Shown: positions 24,933 through 34,455 of the stretch, piece by piece
Layout: the number at the start of each line of letters is the position of its first letter
How positions within the stretch are numbered: position 1 is the first letter of the stretch
Assembly: GCA_023400235.1 (NCBI GenBank)
Contig: JAEXFI010000013.1
Coordinates: 45,809 to 109,808 of the forward strand
DNA from: Bacillota bacterium
GTDB lineage: Bacteria; Bacillota; Clostridia; Acetivibrionales; DSM-1351
Length of the DNA: 64,000 nucleotides
Direction of reading: 5' to 3'
The notes under the pieces: generated by a model
Seen by the model: only the letters and a program-made list of their open reading frames with translations
Told to the model about the DNA's origin: nothing
Database searches by the model: none
Position numbers and translations under genes: made by a program

Positions 24933-25038
24933 ATATTTTGAGTTTACATTTTATATTGTTTGGTATAATAATAAGGCAAAGCTTACAAGCTGGATGCTAA
25001 TACATTATGACCACGAAATAAATTGACAGAGGAATATT

Positions 25039-25896
25039 ATGCCCGATAATACATATGCAACTCAAAATCTTCTGGCACCTGAGCAGATTGCTGAACAAAC
25101 GGTGCAAAACGGATATAAGAAAGCAAACACAGGGGTGGCAAAACTCTTTGTACTTGGAATACTGGCGGGAGCCTTCATAGCCTTTGCATCAGAGGGCTCA
25201 AACGCAGCGATTTACAACATTCCCTGGGCGGGAGTGGGAAAGGCCCTGGCAGGAGCTATATTTACCACCGGACTTATGCTGGTCATTGTGGCGGGAAGCG
25301 AGCTTTTTACAGGAAATACCTTGATGGTGGCGGCACTTGTCCAGAAAAAAATAACCCTGCCGGGAATGCTGAAAAACTGGATAACAGTTTATGCAGGCAA
25401 TTTTGCGGGAGCAATATTCATCGCATGGCTTATTTTCCTGTCAGGACAGCTGGATTTCTCCAGCGGCCTTTTGGGAGGCTTCACCATAAAGACTGCCGCC
25501 TATAAGGTATCCCTGGGCTTCACAAAGGCGTTCATCATGGGCATACTGTGCAACTGGCTGGTATCTCTGGCTGTTTGGATGGCCTATGGGGCAAAGGATA
25601 TGACGGGACGGCTTCTGGCCATATTTTTTCCTATCTGGCTGTTTATCACCTCGGGCTTTGAGCACTGTGTGGCAAATATGTACTATATTCCCGCTGGCAT
25701 ACTGGCAAAAGCAAATCCCCAATGGGTTGAACAGGCTATTACACTGGGTGCCACAGCGGAAAAGATTGACCACCTGACCTGGGGAAGCTTTTTTTCAAGG
25801 AACCTGCTGCCTGTGACACTGGGAAACATTGTGGGCGGTGTGGTATTTACAGGTATGGCCTATTGGTTTGTATACCTTTACAAAAAGAACAGATGA
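25039..25896 (+). CDS. Formate/nitrite transporter (FNT family)
   Basis: The 285-residue protein has six membrane helices and the FNT signature: AGAFIAFASEGSNAA near 53, GSELFTGNTLMVAA near 96 and GFEHCVANMYYIP near 206, which contains the central pore His-Cys-Val-Ala-Asn. FNT pentamers pass formate, nitrite or hydrosulfide. In a fermenting clostridium formate is most likely, but nitrite or HS- cannot be excluded from sequence. It is followed by a terminator, with TopB beyond. Confidence 0.93.
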   Translation: MPDNTYATQNLLAPEQIAEQTVQNGYKKANTGVAKLFVLGILAGAFIAFASEGSNAAIYNIPWAGVGKALAGAIFTTGLMLVIVAGSELFTGNTLMVAALVQKKITLPGMLKNWITVYAGNFAGAIFIAWLIFLSGQLDFSSGLLGGFTIKTAAYKVSLGFTKAFIMGILCNWLVSLAVWMAYGAKDMTGRLLAIFFPIWLFITSGFEHCVANMYYIPAGILAKANPQWVEQAITLGATAEKIDHLTWGSFFSRNLLPVTLGNIVGGVVFTGMAYWFVYLYKKNR

Positions 25897-25928
25897 CTTT
25901 ATACCGGCAGTTATAGCTGTAATAGAAG

Positions 25929-25968
25929 AGAGATTTCAAACCTTGTGTTGGAATCTCTTTATTGTTTG
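25929..25968 (+). terminator. Terminator after the FNT gene
   Basis: AGAGATTTCAA and TTGGAATCTCT form an 11-bp stem with one G-U pair around an 8-nt loop, followed by TTATTGTTTGT. Confidence 0.75.
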
Positions 25969-26135
25969 TGCGATGTGCTTAAAATCCGGAGCAGCATTTG
26001 CATTTTGGTTTGCGAAAACCTGGAATATTCAGTAATATAGTATTGTAGTGTGGTAAAATAATGTTTACTGATTGCTTAAAAATAGTTGGAATATAAAGTT
26101 AAGAAATAACAGCATAGAAAGGGACTGAAACAATT

Positions 26136-28304
26136 ATGTCAAAAACTTTGGTACTGGCGGAAAAGCCATCTGTGGCAAGAGACCTTGCAAAGGTTCTGGG
26201 CTGCAGTCAGAATGGAAACGGGTTTATATCAGGTCCAAAATATATTGTAACCTGGGCGCTGGGACACCTGGTAACACTTGCCGATCCCGAGGCTTATGGA
26301 AATAAGTATAAATCATGGAACCTTGAGGACTTGCCCATGCTTCCCAACAAGATGGAGCTGGTGGTCATAAAGCAGACCGCAAAGCAGTTTGCAGCAGTTA
26401 AGGCTCTGCTCCACAGGGAGGATGTGGGGGAGCTGGTCATTGCCACCGACTCGGGCAGGGAGGGAGAGCTTGTGGCCAGATGGATAATCCTGAAGGCGGG
26501 CTTTAAGAAGCCCATCAGGAGACTCTGGATATCCTCCCAGACAGATAAGGCCATAAAGGAAGGCTTTGCAAATTTAAAGCCCTCCAGAGAATACGACAAT
26601 CTGTTTTATTCCGCACAGAGCAGATCAGAGGCAGATTGGCTGGTAGGCCTGAACGTAACCAGGGCGCTCACCTGTAAATACAATGCCCAGCTGTCAGCAG
26701 GAAGAGTACAGACTCCCACACTGGCAATGATTGTAGCGCGTGAGGAGGAAATACGGAAATTTGTCCCCAAGGAGTTCTGGACCATAACGGCGCAGTTTAA
26801 CGGCTTTTCGGTACAGTGGCAGGACCGGACTACAAAGCAGACCCGAACCTTCAGCAAGGAACAGGCGGACAGCATAGTAAGAAACATAACCGGAAAGACA
26901 GGGGAAGTCCTGGAGGTGGCAAAGGAGCTGAAAAAGGAGCTTCCGCCTTTGGCCTACGACCTCACGGAGCTTCAAAGGGATGCAAACCGGAAATATTCCT
27001 ATTCCGCAAAGCAGACTCTGAATATAATGCAGAGACTTTATGAGACATACAAGCTGGTTACCTACCCCAGAACAGATTCCAGATATATTACCCAGGACAT
27101 GGTTCCAACGCTGAACGAACGCTTAAAAAGCATAGCCGTCGGACCATACGCAAAGCTAGTACAGGGTATCCTGAGAAACAGGCTCAGCGTTACCAAGCGC
27201 TTTGTGGACAACAGCAAGGTTTCCGACCACCATGCAATCATACCCACCGAACAGTATGTAAATCTTTCTGCTCTCAATGTTGAGGAGAGAAACATATACG
27301 ACTTGATAGTAAAGCGCTTTATTGCAGTTCTCAGCACTCCCTTTGAGTACGAGCAGACAACTGTAAGGCTGGATATAGCCGGAGAAAATTTTACCGCCAG
27401 GGGAAAGATAGTCAAGGCCTGGGGCTGGAAGGCAGTTTATGAGGGCTTTGGGCGGCTGGAGGACTCTGAGGAGGACGAGGACCAGGACCAGGCATTGCCT
27501 GAGGTGGTCAAAGGGCAGAAGTCAAAGGTGCTTGCACCAAAGGCTGTAAGCGGCAAGACCAAGCCCCCCTCCAGGTATAATGAAGCAACACTTTTGTCCG
27601 CCATGGAGCACCCCGGAAAATTTGTTGAGAACAAGGCTTTGAAGGAAACCCTGGAAAGCACCAGCGGGCTGGGAACTCCTGCCACAAGAGCCGACATAAT
27701 TGAAAAGCTGTTCAACACCTTTTATATTGAGCGCAGGGGTAAGGAGATCTACCCCACCTCAAAGGGGGTTCAGCTCATAGGCCTTGTGCCGGAGGATTTA
27801 AAGTCCCCTGAGCTCACAGCAAAGTGGGAGCAGCAGCTGTCACTCATAAGCAAGGGAAAGGTAAGTCCAGGCTCTTTTGTAGGAGATATGAAAGGCTATG
27901 CCTCACGGCTGGTGGGGGCGGTTATTGCGAACTCCGAACAGTTCAGGCATGACAACGTCACAAGGGAGAAATGCAGCGAGTGCGGCAAGTTCCTGCTGGA
28001 GGTCAATGGCAAAAAGGGCAAAATGCTGGTATGCCCCGACAGGGAATGCGGCTTCAGAAAAACCGTAACCGTAATATCCAATGCCAGATGCCCCGAATGC
28101 CATAAGAAGATGGAAATAAGGGGAGAGGGCGACAACAAGTCCTTTTACTGTGCCTGCGGGTACAGGGAAAAGCTGGATGCCTTTAAAAAGCGCAAGGGTG
28201 ACCAGGTGGATAAGAAGGAAGTGGCAAAGTACATGAAGCAGCAGGAGGCAGAGGGGAATATCAATTCCGCACTTGCAGATGCTTTGTCAAAATGGAAGGG
28301 GTAG
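26136..28304 (+). CDS. topB: DNA topoisomerase III (TopB)
   Basis: This 722-residue type IA enzyme relaxes and decatenates DNA. The TOPRIM domain has Glu9 (LAEKPSVA) and the acidic IATDSGREGE motif (102-111). The core has SAGRVQTP near 187 and the active-site Tyr310 in VTYPRTDSRYI. The C-terminus carries two zinc-binding modules (CSECGKFL...CPDRECG and CPECHKKM...FYCACG), followed by a charged tail. It stands alone, with its own upstream region and a terminator before it. Confidence 0.95.
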   Translation: MSKTLVLAEKPSVARDLAKVLGCSQNGNGFISGPKYIVTWALGHLVTLADPEAYGNKYKSWNLEDLPMLPNKMELVVIKQTAKQFAAVKALLHREDVGELVIATDSGREGELVARWIILKAGFKKPIRRLWISSQTDKAIKEGFANLKPSREYDNLFYSAQSRSEADWLVGLNVTRALTCKYNAQLSAGRVQTPTLAMIVAREEEIRKFVPKEFWTITAQFNGFSVQWQDRTTKQTRTFSKEQADSIVRNITGKTGEVLEVAKELKKELPPLAYDLTELQRDANRKYSYSAKQTLNIMQRLYETYKLVTYPRTDSRYITQDMVPTLNERLKSIAVGPYAKLVQGILRNRLSVTKRFVDNSKVSDHHAIIPTEQYVNLSALNVEERNIYDLIVKRFIAVLSTPFEYEQTTVRLDIAGENFTARGKIVKAWGWKAVYEGFGRLEDSEEDEDQDQALPEVVKGQKSKVLAPKAVSGKTKPPSRYNEATLLSAMEHPGKFVENKALKETLESTSGLGTPATRADIIEKLFNTFYIERRGKEIYPTSKGVQLIGLVPEDLKSPELTAKWEQQLSLISKGKVSPGSFVGDMKGYASRLVGAVIANSEQFRHDNVTREKCSECGKFLLEVNGKKGKMLVCPDRECGFRKTVTVISNARCPECHKKMEIRGEGDNKSFYCACGYREKLDAFKKRKGDQVDKKEVAKYMKQQEAEGNINSALADALSKWKG

Positions 28305-28372
28305 CAGCAGGGGGCCTGTATAGCAGGTCCGGCAGCACAGGTTTATTTTTATTCAATTGGTTGCTTATGCAA

Positions 28373-28425
28373 TTGACAGGTTAAATAAGATATAGTATTA
28401 TCTTAATAATTTATATAGGAATACT
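28373..28425 (+). promoter_or_regulatory. Promoter of larE with an A/T-rich box
   Basis: TTGACA (28373-28378), a 17-bp spacer and TATTAT (28396-28401) make a good sigma-A promoter. Just downstream, TTATATAGGAATACTA resembles the GAATACT-containing box at the metN promoter. This may be a weaker site for the nearby Rrf2 regulator (inference). Confidence 0.55.
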
Positions 28426-28455
28426 AGGCGTTTTAACAGAGAGAAGGATTAATAC

Positions 28456-29277
28456 ATGGGCATATACGATAAACTGGATAATCTCAAAACCGTTATTAAA
28501 AATCATAAAAGCGCAGTTGTGGCTTTTTCAGGAGGCGTGGATTCCACCTTTCTGCTGAAGGTATCGGCAGAGGTGCTGGGAACCGAAGTGGTGGCTGTTA
28601 CCGCACATTCCTCCACCTACCCTGAAAGGGAGTTGAAGGAGGCAATTGAGTTTGCAAAAAGCAACGGTATAAAGCATAGAGTCATCACCTCGGAGGAACT
28701 GGAGGTGGAGGGCTTTTCAGATAATCCTGTAAACAGATGCTACCTTTGTAAGAATGAGCTTTATGATAAAATCAAGGTTGTAGCTCAGGAAGAAGGCATG
28801 GAGTGTATTTTTGAAGGGTCAAATGTAGATGACCTGGGAGACTTCAGACCGGGTATGCAGGCTGTAAGGGAGCATGGTGTAGTCAGTCCCTTAAGGGAAG
28901 CCGGACTTACAAAGGAAGAAATTCGCACGCTCTCAAGGGAGCTGGGCCTTAAAACCTGGGACAAGCAGGCGTTTGCCTGTCTTTCTTCAAGATTTCCCTA
29001 TGGTGAAAAGATAACCAGGGACAGACTTCGCATGATAGACCTGGCGGAGCAATACCTGCTGGATATGGGCTTCAGACAGGTCAGAGTGAGATTTCACAAG
29101 GATATTGCAAGAATAGAAGTGACCCGGGAGAGCTTTGAGAAGATAATAGAACCTGAAATAAGGGAAAAAATATATACGGAATTCAAGAAAATAGGCTTTA
29201 TGTATACTGCTCTGGACCTTAAGGGCTACAGGACAGGAAGCATGAACGAAGGACTCAGCGCGGCGGACAAGGCCTGA
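28456..29277 (+). CDS. larE: ATP-dependent sulfur transferase, LarE family
   Basis: The 273-residue protein has the PP-loop SGGVDS (25-30) and the LarE/NAD-synthase-like layout, with GSNVDDLGDFRPG near 121-133 and Cys175 in AFACLSSR, the position of the sacrificial Cys176 of Lactobacillus LarE. Cys95-x-x-Cys98 is also present, and together with Cys175 could hold an iron-sulfur cluster that donates sulfur (inference). LarE makes the nickel-pincer cofactor of lactate racemase. No larA, larB or larC is nearby; instead it leads a sulfur amino acid cluster. Confidence 0.88.
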   Translation: MGIYDKLDNLKTVIKNHKSAVVAFSGGVDSTFLLKVSAEVLGTEVVAVTAHSSTYPERELKEAIEFAKSNGIKHRVITSEELEVEGFSDNPVNRCYLCKNELYDKIKVVAQEEGMECIFEGSNVDDLGDFRPGMQAVREHGVVSPLREAGLTKEEIRTLSRELGLKTWDKQAFACLSSRFPYGEKITRDRLRMIDLAEQYLLDMGFRQVRVRFHKDIARIEVTRESFEKIIEPEIREKIYTEFKKIGFMYTALDLKGYRTGSMNEGLSAADKA

Positions 29278-29319
29278 TAAGAAATGCAGCAAGCTATTTC
29301 ATAGCTTTGGGAGGTTAGT

Positions 29320-30486
29320 ATGGAAACACATGACGGCTACAGCGGAAAAACTCATATTGAAACAAAAGTGGTTCATGGCTGCAAGGGCTATGACTCCAAC
29401 ACCGGAGCTATAAGCTTCCCCATATACCAAAGTGCCACCTTCAGGCATCCAGGGCTGAACCAGTCCACAGGCTATGACTATTCCCGTCTTCAAAACCCCA
29501 CCAGGGAAGAGCTGGAAAATACCATGGCAATCCTTGAAAACGGCAAATATGGCTTTGCATTTTCCAGTGGCATGGCTGCCATATCCTCGGTACTTAAAAT
29601 GTTTTCTCCTGGACAGCATATAATTGTATCCGACGATTTGTACGGCGGTACCTACAGGATATTTGAAGAGGTATACAAAAATTACGGCCTGGAATTCAGC
29701 TATGTTGACACCAGCAGGGTGGAGGCCATTGAACAGGAGTACAGAGACAATACTGCGGCTGTTTTTGTTGAGACTCCCACCAATCCCATCATGAAGGTTG
29801 CGGATATCCGCAGGATTGCCGGACTTGCAAAAGCCAGAAACTCAGTGTTTATCGTTGACAACACCTTTCTAACTCCATATTGCCAGAAACCTCTGGAGTT
29901 GGGAGCAGACATAGTGGTGCACAGCGGAACGAAGTATCTGGGCGGACATAACGATACTCTGGCCGGCTTTGTAGTCTTAAGCGATCCGGAGCAGGCTGAA
30001 AAACTCAAGCTCATTCAAAAATCAGAGGGGGCCGTACTGTCCCCATTTGACAGCTGGCTGCTGCTCAGAGGCATCAAGACCTTGAGCGTGAGACTGGACA
30101 AGCAGCAAAAAAATGCTCTGGAACTGGCTCAATGGCTTAAGGGACACAAAAATGTAAAAAAGGTTTATTTTGCCGGCTTACCTGAACATGCGGGCTACAA
30201 TATTTCCCTTATGCAGGCTACCGGCTTCGGCGCAATGATTTCCTTCGAGGTGGCCTCGGCGGAGCTGGTGGAAAAGGTACTGAGCAGCATAAAGGTAATA
30301 TTGTTTGCAGAAAGCCTGGGGGGGGTGGAAAGTCTGATAACATATCCCATGCTGCAGACTCATGCAGCCGTGCCTGAGGAAATCCGCAACAGGCTGGGTG
30401 TTAATGACAGGCTGCTGCGGCTTTCAGTGGGAATTGAAAACGTGGAGGATCTTATTGCAGATTTGGAGCAGGCACTTGAGACGTAG
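29320..30486 (+). CDS. PLP-dependent trans-sulfuration enzyme (cystathionine gamma-lyase / methionine gamma-lyase type)
   Basis: The 388-residue enzyme belongs to the Cys/Met metabolism PLP family: YSRLQNPTREELE near 54, FSSGMAA near 81, VETPTNP near 150 and the PLP Lys205 in HSGTKYLGGH. It probably cleaves or forms cystathionine, or releases H2S or methanethiol; the family subtypes cannot be separated by eye. It lies 42 bases after larE in the same direction, then two hairpins, then the opposing Rrf2 gene. GGGAGG precedes the ATG. Confidence 0.9.
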   Translation: METHDGYSGKTHIETKVVHGCKGYDSNTGAISFPIYQSATFRHPGLNQSTGYDYSRLQNPTREELENTMAILENGKYGFAFSSGMAAISSVLKMFSPGQHIIVSDDLYGGTYRIFEEVYKNYGLEFSYVDTSRVEAIEQEYRDNTAAVFVETPTNPIMKVADIRRIAGLAKARNSVFIVDNTFLTPYCQKPLELGADIVVHSGTKYLGGHNDTLAGFVVLSDPEQAEKLKLIQKSEGAVLSPFDSWLLLRGIKTLSVRLDKQQKNALELAQWLKGHKNVKKVYFAGLPEHAGYNISLMQATGFGAMISFEVASAELVEKVLSSIKVILFAESLGGVESLITYPMLQTHAAVPEEIRNRLGVNDRLLRLSVGIENVEDLIADLEQALET

Positions 30487-30487
30487 A

Positions 30488-30585
30488 AAAGGTAGTGTCG
30501 CAAAATGAAGTTACTTGCACTTTACAACACTACCTTTAGAAAAACTGCTTGTGGGCTGAACGCCAAGGCCCACATTTTGCATCTA
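30488..30585 (+). terminator. Two terminator-like hairpins after the trans-sulfuration gene
   Basis: AAAGGTAGTGT (30488-30498) and ACACTACCTTT (30527-30537) are perfect complements. A second stem, GTGGGC (30551-30556) with GCCCAC (30568-30573), is followed by a T-rich run. The second looks like the functional terminator. Confidence 0.6.
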
Positions 30586-30737
30586 TTTTATTTTCACCTT
30601 TAATTCTGTATATTTATACGTATTGCAGCAACCTCTTAGTAGCAACCTAAATAAAAATAGAACATAAAAAACAAGCCTCAACGGTGGCAATGACAGCAAC
30701 TGCCCGGAATTATCCGCCTGCCTGAAGCTTCAGACCA

Positions 30738-31184
30738 CTAGATGTAAAACATAAAATCTTCGCTGTTTTTAACCTTGTCGGCCTCTGAAACAAGATCTCC
30801 CAGGGTTACCTTTTGCAAAGAGGACAGGACTGCATTGTCAAGTCCGTCCCATACCAGACTTTTTAGTGCGTTTTCTATTTCCATTGCAGTATCTGAAACT
30901 GAACGCTCTGTTTTTTCAAACAGGCTTATTTCCACAGCCTGCAGGATGTCCAGTATGGTAATCTTATGGGCCGGCTTTGAAAGCTGATAGCCGCCCTGGG
31001 AACCCTTGATGGAAGTAACCAGCTTGGATCTTTTTAATAGTGAAAAAACCTGTTCAAGATATATTTTTGATATTCCCAGCTTTTCTGCAATGCTTATAAC
31101 CGTAACAAAATCGCCGGTGCTGCCAAGTTGGGCAACACTGATCATTGCTGCCAGGCCGTATCTGCCCTTTGAAGATATTCTCAT
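30738..31184 (-). CDS. Rrf2-family transcriptional regulator (CymR-like)
   Basis: The 148-residue protein begins MRISSKGRYGLAAMISVAQL, followed by the winged-helix AEKLGISKIYLEQVFSLLKRSKLV and GSQGGYQLSKP wing typical of Rrf2. It has no cysteine at all, so it cannot hold an iron-sulfur cluster like IscR or NsrR. That fits CymR, the cysteine-metabolism repressor that works with CysK. The cysK gene is 3.4 kb away, and metN and larE are neighbours. ATG 31184 has GGAGG 5 nt before it. Its promoter shares a box with metN. Confidence 0.87.
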   Translation of the reverse strand: MRISSKGRYGLAAMISVAQLGSTGDFVTVISIAEKLGISKIYLEQVFSLLKRSKLVTSIKGSQGGYQLSKPAHKITILDILQAVEISLFEKTERSVSDTAMEIENALKSLVWDGLDNAVLSSLQKVTLGDLVSEADKVKNSEDFMFYI

Positions 31185-31255
31185 ATATTCCTCCACTGCG
31201 TTATTTCACGCATCATCTGTTTGAATGTTCTTAGCTTTTAGTTATAAAAGCATGT

Positions 31256-31305
31256 CATAGTAATTATATATGTTTTATTAAAACACATATAAGTAAACGT
31301 GTCAA
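31256..31305 (-). promoter_or_regulatory. Promoter and operator of the Rrf2 gene
   Basis: On the minus strand TTGACA (31305-31300), a 17-bp spacer and TTTAAT (31282-31277) form a promoter. CATAGTAATTATATATG (31256-31272) covers the start site and matches 15 of 17 bases of a box upstream of metN. A near-palindrome (ATATGTTTT...AAAACACATAT) overlaps the -10. Autorepression is likely. Confidence 0.6.
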
Positions 31306-31498
31306 CTTATTTGAACAGGAGGATAAAGGGTTATTTTCTGGCTAGCAAAGTCAATTACGGTTCAAAGCCCTCACTTTTAAGTGTTTTTAAGCAGACTTTG
31401 AACGCAGGCTGGGTTTGACAGATGCTGGTAAACCGCTGTTTACATTGACAAAGTGGCACCTGCCAAATATACTTTTATTTGGAGCAACGGAACTAATT

Positions 31499-31606
31499 CA
31501 TAGTATTCATATATGATTTATAAAAAAATATATTGACAAAAGGTTTTTGGTAATCTATACTATAAAAAACCGACAGAAAACATATATGAATTATATGAAT
31601 ACTTAT
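31499..31606 (+). promoter_or_regulatory. metN promoter flanked by two A/T-rich boxes
   Basis: TTGACA (31533-31538), a 17-bp spacer and TATACT (31556-31561) form a near-consensus promoter. Box 1 (CATAGTATTCATATATG, 31499-31515) lies upstream. Box 2 (31581-31606) begins 20 bp after the -10 and carries the same core in the other orientation. The boxes resemble those at rrf2 and cysK. Confidence 0.65.
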
Positions 31607-31722
31607 CTTTATCATGGTAACTAATTTATTAATAATTTATTATGTTGGCAGATCCGGTACGTCAATAGGATATGGCGCATACATATGAGTTTATTGATGT
31701 ACAAGGGAGTACTGGAGGTTGT

Positions 31723-32742
31723 ATGCATACAAGGAAGCAAATAATTGAGATCAAGGCACTTACCAAGATATTTTCTCTGAAGGACAAGGAAGTGCGGGCG
31801 TTGGAGAATATAGACCTTTCCATTGAGGAAGGGGCGGTATTCGGTATTATTGGAATGAGCGGAGCCGGAAAAAGCACTCTGGTGCGCTGTATAAACTATA
31901 TAGAAAGGCCCACCGGAGGAACCATAATAGTTGACGGAAAAGATCTTTCCAGCTTGAGTGAAAGCCAGTTAAGGGATGTAAGGCGGTCAATGGGAATGAT
32001 TTTTCAGCAGTTTAACCTGCTGATGCAAAGAACTGCAGAGGAGAACATAACCTTTCCCCTGGAAGTTTCCGGTGTAAAGAAGAGCGAGGCCAGGCAAAGA
32101 GCAAAAGAGCTGCTGGAAATAGTGGGCCTGTCGGATAAGGCGGCCGCATACCCTGCGCAGCTCTCGGGAGGTCAGAAGCAGAGAATTGCAATTGCAAGGG
32201 CGCTGGCTACAAATCCCAAGGTGCTTTTGTGCGACGAAGCAACTTCAGCCCTGGATCCTTCCACTACAAAGTCCATACTTGAGCTTTTAAAGGACATAAA
32301 TAAGAGGCTGGGTATTACCATAGTAATAATTACACATGAAATGAGCGTCATAGAGCAGATATGTACACATGTTGCAATAATAGACGAAAGCGGTATAGCT
32401 GAAACGGGTATGGTTGCCGAAGTGTTTTCCCGTCCCAAGACTGCTGCCGCCCAAAGGCTTGTATTTCCAGACGGAAAAAGGATAGGACAGTATCTGGGGA
32501 AACGCTTGTGCAGAATAGTTTTTGAAGGCAGCTCCTCCTTTGATCCCGTTATAGCAAGAATGATTCTTGAGTGCAGGGCACAGGTAAACATTATGTTTGC
32601 CGATATGAAGAATATAGACGGAAAAGCCTTTGGACAGCTGGTACTACAGCTTCCACAGGACGATGAGGTATCCGACAGGATAATACATTACCTGAAGACT
32701 CAGAATCTATCAGTTGAGGAGGTAAAAGATTATGTGGGATAG
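31723..32742 (+). CDS. metN: Methionine ABC transporter ATP-binding protein MetN
   Basis: The 339-residue ATPase has Walker A GMSGAGKST, signature LSGGQKQRIAIARAL and Walker B VLLCDEATSALDP, plus a C-terminal NIL domain (about 265-339) that senses methionine in MetN proteins. I chose the ATG at 31723 because GGAGG (31714-31718) is 4 nt upstream; an in-frame start at 31672 has no site. Its end overlaps metI by 11 nt. It imports D/L-methionine with MetI and MetQ. Confidence 0.95.
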   Translation: MHTRKQIIEIKALTKIFSLKDKEVRALENIDLSIEEGAVFGIIGMSGAGKSTLVRCINYIERPTGGTIIVDGKDLSSLSESQLRDVRRSMGMIFQQFNLLMQRTAEENITFPLEVSGVKKSEARQRAKELLEIVGLSDKAAAYPAQLSGGQKQRIAIARALATNPKVLLCDEATSALDPSTTKSILELLKDINKRLGITIVIITHEMSVIEQICTHVAIIDESGIAETGMVAEVFSRPKTAAAQRLVFPDGKRIGQYLGKRLCRIVFEGSSSFDPVIARMILECRAQVNIMFADMKNIDGKAFGQLVLQLPQDDEVSDRIIHYLKTQNLSVEEVKDYVG

Positions 32743-33391
32743 TTCAACTATGGAAATGATAGTAAGAAGCCTCTTTGAAACACTTTACATGACCTTGCTG
32801 TCAACCACCCTGGCTTATGCCCTGGGGCTTCCGCTGGGAGTTTTGCTGGTAATAAGCGAAAAGAACGGCATACTGCCGCTTCCAAAATTGAATATGATGC
32901 TGAATCTGGTAGTGAATGTTGTCCGTTCCATTCCATTTCTCATTTTGCTCATAGCAGTCATACCCTTTACACGCTTTGTGATCGGAACAACCATCGGCTC
33001 CACAGCAACGGTGATACCTCTGATAATTGGAGCCGCGCCGTTTATAGCACGACTTGTGGAGTCCTCCATTAAGGAAGTGGACAAAGGAGTCATAGAAGCT
33101 GCAATCTCCATGGGCTGCAGTCCCTTCCAGATAATATGCAAGGTAATGATACCAGAGGCGGTGCCCTCTTTGATAGTGGGAGCTGCAATAGCTAGCACCA
33201 CCATTCTGGGATACAGCGCCATGGCCGGCATAGTGGGAGGCGGGGGACTGGGTGATACCGCCATCCGGTACGGGTATTACAGATATCAGAAGGAAATTAT
33301 GGGGGTAACAGTAGCGTTACTGGTAATAGTCGTTCAGGTTATGCAGGAGGTGGGCATGAAGATTGCCAGGCAGCAGGACAAGAGGAAATAA
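32732..33391 (+). CDS. metI: Methionine ABC transporter permease MetI
   Basis: The 219-residue permease has five membrane helices and the EAA coupling loop (EAAISMGCSPFQIICKVMIPEA near 121-142), followed by GYSAMAGIVGGGGLGD, a MetI hallmark. The ATG overlaps metN and follows GAGGAGG, so the two are coupled. It forms the membrane channel of the methionine importer. Confidence 0.95.
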   Translation: MWDSSTMEMIVRSLFETLYMTLLSTTLAYALGLPLGVLLVISEKNGILPLPKLNMMLNLVVNVVRSIPFLILLIAVIPFTRFVIGTTIGSTATVIPLIIGAAPFIARLVESSIKEVDKGVIEAAISMGCSPFQIICKVMIPEAVPSLIVGAAIASTTILGYSAMAGIVGGGGLGDTAIRYGYYRYQKEIMGVTVALLVIVVQVMQEVGMKIARQQDKRK

Positions 33392-33501
33392 AGCTGTGGA
33401 AATCCTGACGCAGTACGGACAAAAGTGGTTTTGCCGCCTTTGCTTCAGTCAGCCATGGCCATAAATATAAAATATAAATATATAATTAGGGGGACGAGTC
33501 A

Positions 33502-34311
33502 ATGAAAAGAAGATTATTAGCATTAGCACTTACTTTAACATTTGTTGTGGCAGGAGTTCTTACAGGCTGCGGCTCAAAATCAGAGAAGCTGGTTGTGGGA
33601 GCTAGTCCTTCACCGCACGCAGAAATACTCAAAGAGGTGCAGGGCATACTCAAGGAAAAGGGTATAGAGCTGGAAATAAAGGAATTTACAGATTATGTGC
33701 AGCCAAACCTGTCCTTGCAGGACAAGAACCTTTCTGCAAATTACTTCCAGCATAAGCCTTATCTTGACGATTTCAATGTAAAAAATAAGACGGATTTAGT
33801 TTCGGTGGCACAGATACACTATGAGCCTTTGGGAGTTTATCCAGGCAAGACAAAAGCCCTTGACAGCTTAAAGGAAGGTGCAACAGTTGCTGTTCCCAAT
33901 GATACAACAAATGAGGCCAGAGCACTTATCCTGCTGGAAACCGCCGGTCTGATAAAGCTCAATCCCGAGGCAGGCTTTAACGCCACAGTCAAGGATATTG
34001 TAGAAAATCCTAAAAAGCTGCAGATAAAGGAGCTGGAGTCCGCACAGCTCAGCAGGGCCCTTCCGGATGTTGACCTGGCAGTAATAAATGGAAACTATGC
34101 GTTAGAAGCAGGTTTTAATGTCAATACTGATTCCCTGGTAAAGGAAGAACTTGGTTCTGATTCAGCAAAGACTTATGCCAACATTATAGCCGTGCGCAGG
34201 GGGGACGAGGGCAGAGAGGATATTAAGGCCCTGATAGAAGCTCTCAAGAGCGAAAAGGTGAAGAAGTTCATTGAAGAGAAATATAAGGGTGCTGTTGTTC
34301 CCGTATTCTAG
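33502..34311 (+). CDS. metQ: Methionine-binding lipoprotein MetQ
   Basis: The 269-residue protein starts with a lipoprotein signal (lipobox LTGC, Cys about 23) and the MetQ/NlpA domain: VGASPSPHAEILKEV, then YVQPNLSLQDKNLSANYFQHKPYLDDFN, and PNDTTNEARALILLE. It delivers methionine to MetNI from the outer face of the membrane. A gap of 110 bases separates it from metI, and a terminator follows. Confidence 0.95.
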   Translation: MKRRLLALALTLTFVVAGVLTGCGSKSEKLVVGASPSPHAEILKEVQGILKEKGIELEIKEFTDYVQPNLSLQDKNLSANYFQHKPYLDDFNVKNKTDLVSVAQIHYEPLGVYPGKTKALDSLKEGATVAVPNDTTNEARALILLETAGLIKLNPEAGFNATVKDIVENPKKLQIKELESAQLSRALPDVDLAVINGNYALEAGFNVNTDSLVKEELGSDSAKTYANIIAVRRGDEGREDIKALIEALKSEKVKKFIEEKYKGAVVPVF

Positions 34312-34347
34312 GATGATAATAAAGGGAATATAAACAGGCTAATAAAC

Positions 34348-34404
34348 AAAAGGGCTGCTGACCGGGTGGGAGTAAAAGCCACACCTCCGTGTCGGCAGCC
34401 TTTT
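34348..34404 (+). terminator. Terminator after metNIQ
   Basis: AAAAGGGCTGCTGAC and GTCGGCAGCCTTTT pair with one bulge and one G-U pair around a long loop, followed by GCTTTT. Confidence 0.75.
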
Positions 34405-34455
34405 GCTTTTGGTGTGAGAGGAGCTGCGCACGGGCTTGCAGGTATGTTAAAATAA

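Noticed and set aside
24943..24969. TTTACA ... TATAAT as a promoter for the FNT gene
   Set aside because: The spacer is only 15 bp and other A/T-rich hexamers fit equally well, so no single promoter can be supported.
31381..31480. Possible S-box or T-box riboswitch before metN
   Set aside because: No conserved S-box core, no T-box sequence and no terminator pair was found. The A/T-rich protein-binding boxes explain the region better.
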